NCBI GenBank assembly: GCA_023441105.1
Contig: JAEZQX010000490.1
Coordinates: forward strand, 1-19,544
DNA: 19,544 bases
Source: Pseudomonadota bacterium
GTDB taxonomy: Bacteria > Pseudomonadota > Gammaproteobacteria > Burkholderiales > Burkholderiaceae
Reading direction: 5' to 3'
Part shown: piece after piece, positions 15,413-19,544 of the stretch
Numbering within the stretch: the first letter of the stretch is position 1
Layout of the letters: each line of letters begins with the position of its first letter
The notes under the pieces: model-generated
Databases searched by the model: none
Told to the model about the DNA's origin: nothing
What the model saw: only the letters and a program-made list of their open reading frames with translations
Position numbers and translations under genes: made by a program

Positions 15413-15991
15413 TCAGGGGTCAAGCTTGTCATCCTGCAGCGTCGTGTCCTGTCCCGCCACCGGGTCGGCGATCGCTTCCTTGAGGCTGTGCGACCACTTC
15501 CACTGCTCGGCGGGCCGGGTATTGCCGTCGCTGCCCACCTGGTCGAGTCCCCAGTAGATCTCCAGCCGGTGGCCGTCGGGATCGCGGAACTCGACCGCGA
15601 TCTGGCAGCCGGCCCGTCGCCGGCCTTCGAAGTCGATGGCTACGCCATGCCGCCGCAGATGATCCCGTGCCCGGACCACCTCGTCGAGCGTCGCCACCTC
15701 GAACGCGAGGTGGTGCATCTCCACGCTCGACGACGGCGTCCGCAGGCTGCCGACCAGGGCGACGCCGTGATGATCGTGATTGCAGCGCATGAACACCATG
15801 CCACCGGGCACCATGTCGGGCGGATAGCGGTCGGACACCTCGAAGCCGAGGATGTCGACGTAGAACCGCGTCGAGCGGACGATGTCGCCGACGTTCAGCA
15901 CCACGTGCCCGATCTTGCGGATGTTGAATGGAAGACCCCGCGGGCGCCGCCCATCCCCTGCTTCGGTCGGTTGCTTCGCCGTGCTGTCCAT
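15413..15991 (-). CDS. VOC-superfamily protein, catechol 2,3-dioxygenase-like
   Basis: This 192-aa protein has a two-module VOC domain at about residues 24-150, preceded by a polar leader and followed by a polar 40-residue tail. A full 2-His-1-carboxylate metal site is visible: His29 (IGHVVLNV), His94 (MHHLAFEV) and Glu144 (HRLEIYWG). The context GFEVSDRYPPDMVPGGMVFMRCNHDHHGVAL resembles single-domain extradiol dioxygenases. Ring cleavage of a catechol-like substrate is therefore plausible; a glyoxalase or other VOC role is not excluded. ATG 15991 has GGAG 7 nt upstream. It lies 35 bp after the ndh stop on the same strand, so it is probably co-transcribed with the NADH dehydrogenase. Confidence 0.88.
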   Translation of the reverse strand: MDSTAKQPTEAGDGRRPRGLPFNIRKIGHVVLNVGDIVRSTRFYVDILGFEVSDRYPPDMVPGGMVFMRCNHDHHGVALVGSLRTPSSSVEMHHLAFEVATLDEVVRARDHLRRHGVAIDFEGRRRAGCQIAVEFRDPDGHRLEIYWGLDQVGSDGNTRPAEQWKWSHSLKEAIADPVAGQDTTLQDDKLDP

Positions 15992-16026
15992 CGTCGCTCT
16001 CCAGGTTCGCCCAGTCCGCCCGTCGT

Positions 16027-17322
16027 TCAATGCAGCTTGACCAGTGGCGTCGCCCGCTTGACCAGGAAGCGGGCCATGGCCAGCACCCCGGTGCGGATCG
16101 TGCCGAGGACCGCCTGATGGTGCATCAGGTGCAGGCTCGCGTACATCGCGCGGGCGAACAAGCCTTCCACGAACCAGGTCGCCCGGAACACCGAGCCCAT
16201 CAGGCTGCCGACCGAGCTGCGCGTGCCGAGCGACACCAGCGACCCGTAGTCGCGGTAGACGTAGGGCTCGGGCCTGGGCGGTTGGCCGCGCTCGATCCGC
16301 AGCAGCCGGTCCGCCAGGTAGTCGGCCTGCTGGTGCGCGCTCTGCGCCCGTGGCGGCACCAGCTTGCCATCCGGACCGACACAGGCGGCGCAATCACCGA
16401 AGGCGAAGATGTCGTCGTGACCCCTGACGCGCAGCTGTCCATCGACTTCGATCTGGCCGCCCTTCGCCACCGGCAGCCCGAGCCGCGCCAGGAGATCCGG
16501 CGCCTTGATGCCGGCTGCCCAGACACAGAGATCGGCCGGATAGTGACTGCCGGCAGCATCCTCGACCCGGTCGGGTGTGATGCGGGCGACCCGGCAATCG
16601 ACCACCACCCGGACGTGGCGCTCGCCCAGCAGGTTGGTGGCTGCCGTCGCCACCCTCTCCGGCAGCGGCGCGAGGATGCGTGGCGCGCCCTCGAGCAGGG
16701 TGATGCGCACGTCGCGGTCCGGTTCGAGGCGCCGGAAGCCGTAGTTGCGGTGGACCTTGCTGGCTTCGCGCAGCTCGGCAGCCAGCTCGACGCCGGTCGC
16801 GCCGCCGCCGATGATGACGATGTCGATGCCGGCAGCCGGCTTCGCGTCCTTCTGCAGGTCGGCCAGCGCCATCAGCTTGAGCATCTGCAGGCGGAAACGC
16901 TCCGCGTCCTCCGGGCCGTTGAGCGCTACCGAATGCTCGGCCGCGCCGGGAATGCCGAAGTAGTTGGCCGTGCTGCCGATCGCGATGGCGAGCAGGTCGT
17001 AAGGCACCTGCCGCTGCGGAATGATCGGCTCGCCGTCGTCGCCGGTCACCGCGCCCACGGCGATGGTGCGCGCCTCGGCGTCCAGGCCGATGAGGGGACC
17101 GTAGACGAAATCGAAGCCGTTGTCGTGGGCCAGCATCAGGTAGGAGAGCCCCTCCTGGTGGATGTCCAGCGTGCCGGCGGCGACCTCATGCAGCGACGGC
17201 TTCCAGACATGGAACAGGCGGCAATCGACCAGGGTGACGCGACCGCGCCCGAGCTTGCGGCCTAGCTTGCAGGCCAGCTCCAGCCCGCCTGCCCCGCCAC
17301 CGACCACGACGATCTTCTTCAT
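16027..17322 (-). CDS. ndh: Type II NADH:quinone oxidoreductase (NDH-2)
   Basis: This 431-aa single-subunit flavoprotein passes electrons from NADH to the quinone pool at the inner membrane face without pumping protons. The FAD-binding motif VGGGAGGLEL is at residues 7-16 and the NADH-binding motif GGGATGVEL at 172-180. The second FAD contact FAFGDCAAC is at 306-314 and the quinone-site-like PPRAQSAHQQ at 323-332. The C-terminal 60 residues form amphipathic helices typical of membrane attachment. The ATG at 17322 has GGGGAG 3-5 nt upstream. It is followed after 35 bp by a VOC gene and preceded after 99 bp by the TetR gene. No sharp promoter is visible in that gap. Together with CioAB it would form a short, weakly coupled respiratory chain. 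Confidence 0.95.
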   Translation of the reverse strand: MKKIVVVGGGAGGLELACKLGRKLGRGRVTLVDCRLFHVWKPSLHEVAAGTLDIHQEGLSYLMLAHDNGFDFVYGPLIGLDAEARTIAVGAVTGDDGEPIIPQRQVPYDLLAIAIGSTANYFGIPGAAEHSVALNGPEDAERFRLQMLKLMALADLQKDAKPAAGIDIVIIGGGATGVELAAELREASKVHRNYGFRRLEPDRDVRITLLEGAPRILAPLPERVATAATNLLGERHVRVVVDCRVARITPDRVEDAAGSHYPADLCVWAAGIKAPDLLARLGLPVAKGGQIEVDGQLRVRGHDDIFAFGDCAACVGPDGKLVPPRAQSAHQQADYLADRLLRIERGQPPRPEPYVYRDYGSLVSLGTRSSVGSLMGSVFRATWFVEGLFARAMYASLHLMHHQAVLGTIRTGVLAMARFLVKRATPLVKLH

Positions 17323-17421
17323 TGGCTCCCCGAACGGGGTCCTGGCGCCCCGCGACGAAGGGGTGAAGCTATCAAAAATCCGCCCCGCGCGCTCTTGCGT
17401 CGGGCCTGCGGCCGTGGCGTT

Positions 17422-18069
17422 TCAGGCGGCGGCGCCCCTCTGCAAATGAGGGATGAAGGCCAGCAAGCCGCGCGCCATCAGCGCCGGATCGAGCGTCGGC
17501 TCGCGGACGGCTCGCACCACCAGCCCCTCGAAGAGGCACTGCAGGACCAACGCGCGTGCCGCGACATCCTGCGCATCGGCCGGCCGGCCGTCGCCGCGGG
17601 CGACCTTGCGCAGCCAGGCGGCCAGCTCGCCGCGCATCGCCTGGTCCGACTCGCCCAAGGCCTGGGCGATCTGGGGATCGCGCGATGCCTGCGCGCTCAT
17701 CTCGAGGTACAAGGCCGGATTCATGAACTCCTCGTCGGCGACCTGCAGCTTCGCGAAGGCCTCCCCGAGCCGCTCGCCCAGGTCGCTGCCATGGTTCAGC
17801 GCCTCGATACCGGCGCGGCTGTCCTGCAGCTGGCGCTCGATGATCGCCAGGATGATCGAGTTCTTGTTCTCGAAGTAGCGGTAGATCAGCCCCGGGCTCA
17901 TCTGCGCGGCCTCCGAGATGTTGGCCATGCTGGCGGCATGAAAGCCGTGCTCGACGAAGCAGGCCTTGGCGGCCTGGAGGATCCGGTCGCGCTGCCGCTC
18001 CGTCCGTTCCTGCGCCCTGGTCCTGCGGCTGTCGACGCCGTCCAGCGCCGCGCTGCTGCTGTCGCTCAC
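17422..18069 (-). CDS. TetR/AcrR-family transcriptional regulator
   Basis: This 215-aa DNA-binding repressor has an N-terminal helix-turn-helix at about residues 27-70 (RILQAAKACFVEHGFHAASM, then ISEAAQMSPGLIYRYFENK). The all-helical C-terminal part is probably for ligand binding and dimerisation. The GTG start at 18069 has GGAGG 5-6 nt upstream and overlaps the stop of the upstream outer-membrane efflux gene as GTGA, so expression is probably coupled. Family knowledge and position suggest it represses its own efflux operon, whose promoter lies beyond the right edge. A ligand cannot be predicted. Confidence 0.93.
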   Translation of the reverse strand: MSDSSSAALDGVDSRRTRAQERTERQRDRILQAAKACFVEHGFHAASMANISEAAQMSPGLIYRYFENKNSIILAIIERQLQDSRAGIEALNHGSDLGERLGEAFAKLQVADEEFMNPALYLEMSAQASRDPQIAQALGESDQAMRGELAAWLRKVARGDGRPADAQDVAARALVLQCLFEGLVVRAVREPTLDPALMARGLLAFIPHLQRGAAA

Positions 18070-19544
18070 GACCTTCCTCCCATGGACAAGCCTGGCGCCG
18101 GCGCCATCGCCGCCGGCAATGCGGATGCCGCCGTGCCCGACGCGGCCGCCGCCGGCGCCGGCGCACCCGGACGCGCTTCCAGCCACCCGCCGCCGAGCAC
18201 CTTGTAGAGAGTAACCCGGTTCGCCTGCTCCGCCCGCTGCGTGCTCACCAGCGCCTGGCGCGCGGCATACAGCGTGCGCTGCGCATCGAGCAGGCCGAGG
18301 TAGCTGTCCTGGCCGCCGCGATAGCGCACCTCCGAGAGCCGATGCGCCTCCTCGGCGGCGGCAAGCAGGTCTTCCTGGGCGCTGCGCTGGCGCGCCAGCG
18401 TGCTGCTCAGCGCCAGCGCGTCCGCCACCTCCCGGAAGCCCGCCTGAAGCGTCTTCTCGAACTGCGCCAGCGCGATATCGCGGTCCGCCTGCGCCACCGC
18501 TTCGTTGGCCCTGAGCCGGCCGCCGTCGAAGATCGGCAGGTTGAGCTGCGGCATGAGGCGCCAGCCGAAGGTGCCGCCCTGGAACAGTCCCGAGAGCTCG
18601 CGGCTGGCGGTGCCGGCGGCGGCGGTCAGCGTGATCGACGGGAAGTAGGCCGCGCGCGCCGCGCCGATGTCGGCGTTGGCGGCCAGTAGCCGGCGCTCCG
18701 CCTGCAGCACGTCCGGTCGCCGCAGCAGGACGGCAGCCGGCAGGCCGGCCGGCAGCGGCTGCAGTCCGCTCACCTCGGGAGCGAAGGCCTGCGGCAGCAG
18801 CGACTCGTCGATGGTGCCGCCCACCAGCAAGGCCAGCGCATTGCGGTCCTGGACGACCTGCCCGTCGAGACGCGCCTCGTCCGCACGCGCGCTTTCGACG
18901 GCGGTGCGGGCCTGCGCGACGTCGAGCGACGATACCGCGCCCAGCCGCTGGCGCTCGACCGCAAGATCGTAGGCGGCGACGTGACTCGCCAGGGTGGATC
19001 GAGCAACCTGCCGCAGCTCCTGGTCGGCCGCCAGGGCCAGGTAGGCATTGGCCACCTCCGCCACCAGCGCGAGCTGGCCGCTGCGTTGCGCTTCCGCGGT
19101 GGCGAGGAACTGCTGCAGCGCCGCCTCGCCGAGGTTGCGTATCCGGCCGAACAGGTCGAGCTCGAACGCCGCCACGCCGAGCTCGACCGTATAGCCTTCG
19201 CTCAACCTTGCGTAATCTCCACCCACGCGGTTGCCGGACGCGCCGACGGCCGCCGCCGGCACCCGCTCGGCCTCCTGGATGCGGTACAGGCCGCGCGCCC
19301 GCTCGACGTTCAGCACCGCGATCCGCAGGTCGCGGTTGTTCTGCAGCGCCAGGCCGATCAGCGACTGGAGGCGCCGATCGCTGAAGAATTCGCGCCAGCC
19401 GATGTCGCTGGCCGCGCCGGCGACAGGATCGGCGCCGCCGGGCTCCACGACAGCCTGCCCGTCGCGCGGCCACTGCGCCGCAAGATCCGGCCGGGCCGCC
19501 GGTAGCGGCGGCTCGAGGCTGGCGCACCCGGCCAGCAACAGGCC
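18066..19544 (-). CDS. RND efflux outer-membrane lipoprotein, NodT/OprM family (start beyond window)
   Basis: The 492 visible residues form an almost complete outer-membrane channel of the OprM/NodT type, the exit duct for a tripartite RND or similar pump. At the window edge a lipobox, Leu-Ala-Gly-Cys, places the lipidated Cys at 19524-19526; the signal peptide and start codon lie outside. Two outer-membrane-efflux repeats are visible. One contains DLRIAVLNVERARGLYRIQ and FELDLFGRIRN, the other RRPDVLQAERRLLAANADIG and LPIFDGGRLRANEA. The last 45 residues are a Pro/Ala-rich extension. The adaptor and pump genes would be expected upstream, to the right of this window. It overlaps the TetR gene by 4 bp. 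Confidence 0.94.
   Translation of the reverse strand, partial: GLLLAGCASLEPPLPAARPDLAAQWPRDGQAVVEPGGADPVAGAASDIGWREFFSDRRLQSLIGLALQNNRDLRIAVLNVERARGLYRIQEAERVPAAAVGASGNRVGGDYARLSEGYTVELGVAAFELDLFGRIRNLGEAALQQFLATAEAQRSGQLALVAEVANAYLALAADQELRQVARSTLASHVAAYDLAVERQRLGAVSSLDVAQARTAVESARADEARLDGQVVQDRNALALLVGGTIDESLLPQAFAPEVSGLQPLPAGLPAAVLLRRPDVLQAERRLLAANADIGAARAAYFPSITLTAAAGTASRELSGLFQGGTFGWRLMPQLNLPIFDGGRLRANEAVAQADRDIALAQFEKTLQAGFREVADALALSSTLARQRSAQEDLLAAAEEAHRLSEVRYRGGQDSYLGLLDAQRTLYAARQALVSTQRAEQANRVTLYKVLGGGWLEARPGAPAPAAAASGTAASALPAAMAPAPGLSMGGRS

Noticed and set aside
1..19544. CRISPR array, tRNA, transposase or phage genes.
   Set aside because: No regularly spaced short repeats, cloverleaf candidates or recognisable mobile-element proteins were seen.

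Overview
The window is about 19.5 kb of very GC-rich, densely packed chromosomal DNA. Third-position G/C bias, frequent GTG/TTG starts, the gene families and a REP-like hairpin element between two genes all suggest a betaproteobacterium, probably Burkholderiales or a relative. This placement is an inference from style and content; no marker gene such as rRNA is present. I see no rRNA, tRNA, CRISPR array, insertion sequence or prophage.

Layout, left to right. (1) 1-2883, minus: the two subunits of an indolepyruvate/arylpyruvate:ferredoxin oxidoreductase, iorA then iorB (iorB runs off the left edge), separated by an 89-bp hairpin-rich repeat. (2) 2986-4533, plus: a MATE-family efflux protein, divergent from iorA across a promoter region with a perfect 12-bp palindrome. 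(3) 4451-5782, minus: an MFS transporter whose end overlaps the MATE gene tail to tail. (4) 5812-8472, minus: a cyanide-insensitive cytochrome bd-type quinol oxidase operon, cioA-cioB-DUF2474 small protein, with cioA and cioB overlapping by one base. (5) 8690-11110, plus: a phosphoketolase of the Xfp family. (6) 11148-12773, minus: a membrane-bound PAS-GGDEF diguanylate cyclase in which the Glu codon of the GGDEF signature is a TAA stop. (7) 13123-13608, minus: a small secreted low-complexity protein with three copies of a 20-residue repeat. (8) 13814-15254, minus: a VOC-family protein followed by a fumarylacetoacetate hydrolase-family protein, behind a promoter with a strong inverted repeat in its spacer. 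(9) 15413-17322, minus: a type II NADH dehydrogenase followed by a second VOC protein. (10) 17422-19544, minus: a NodT/OprM-type outer-membrane efflux lipoprotein (start off the right edge) with a TetR-type regulator overlapping its 3' end by 4 bp.

How the parts may fit together: NDH-2 (NADH to quinone) and CioAB (quinol to oxygen) are non-proton-pumping or weakly coupled respiratory enzymes. The Ior enzyme feeds ferredoxin from aryl-pyruvates, and Xfp makes acetyl phosphate from sugar phosphates. The VOC/FAH genes look like part of an aromatic meta-cleavage-type pathway, but the substrate cannot be read from the sequence. Three transport genes (MATE, MFS, RND outer-membrane component) suggest an accessory metabolism and efflux neighbourhood. 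I find no clearly new multi-gene system. The most unusual features are the stop codon in the GGDEF signature, the missing ordinary start codon of iorA, the repeat-containing secreted protein, and three palindromic candidate operators.
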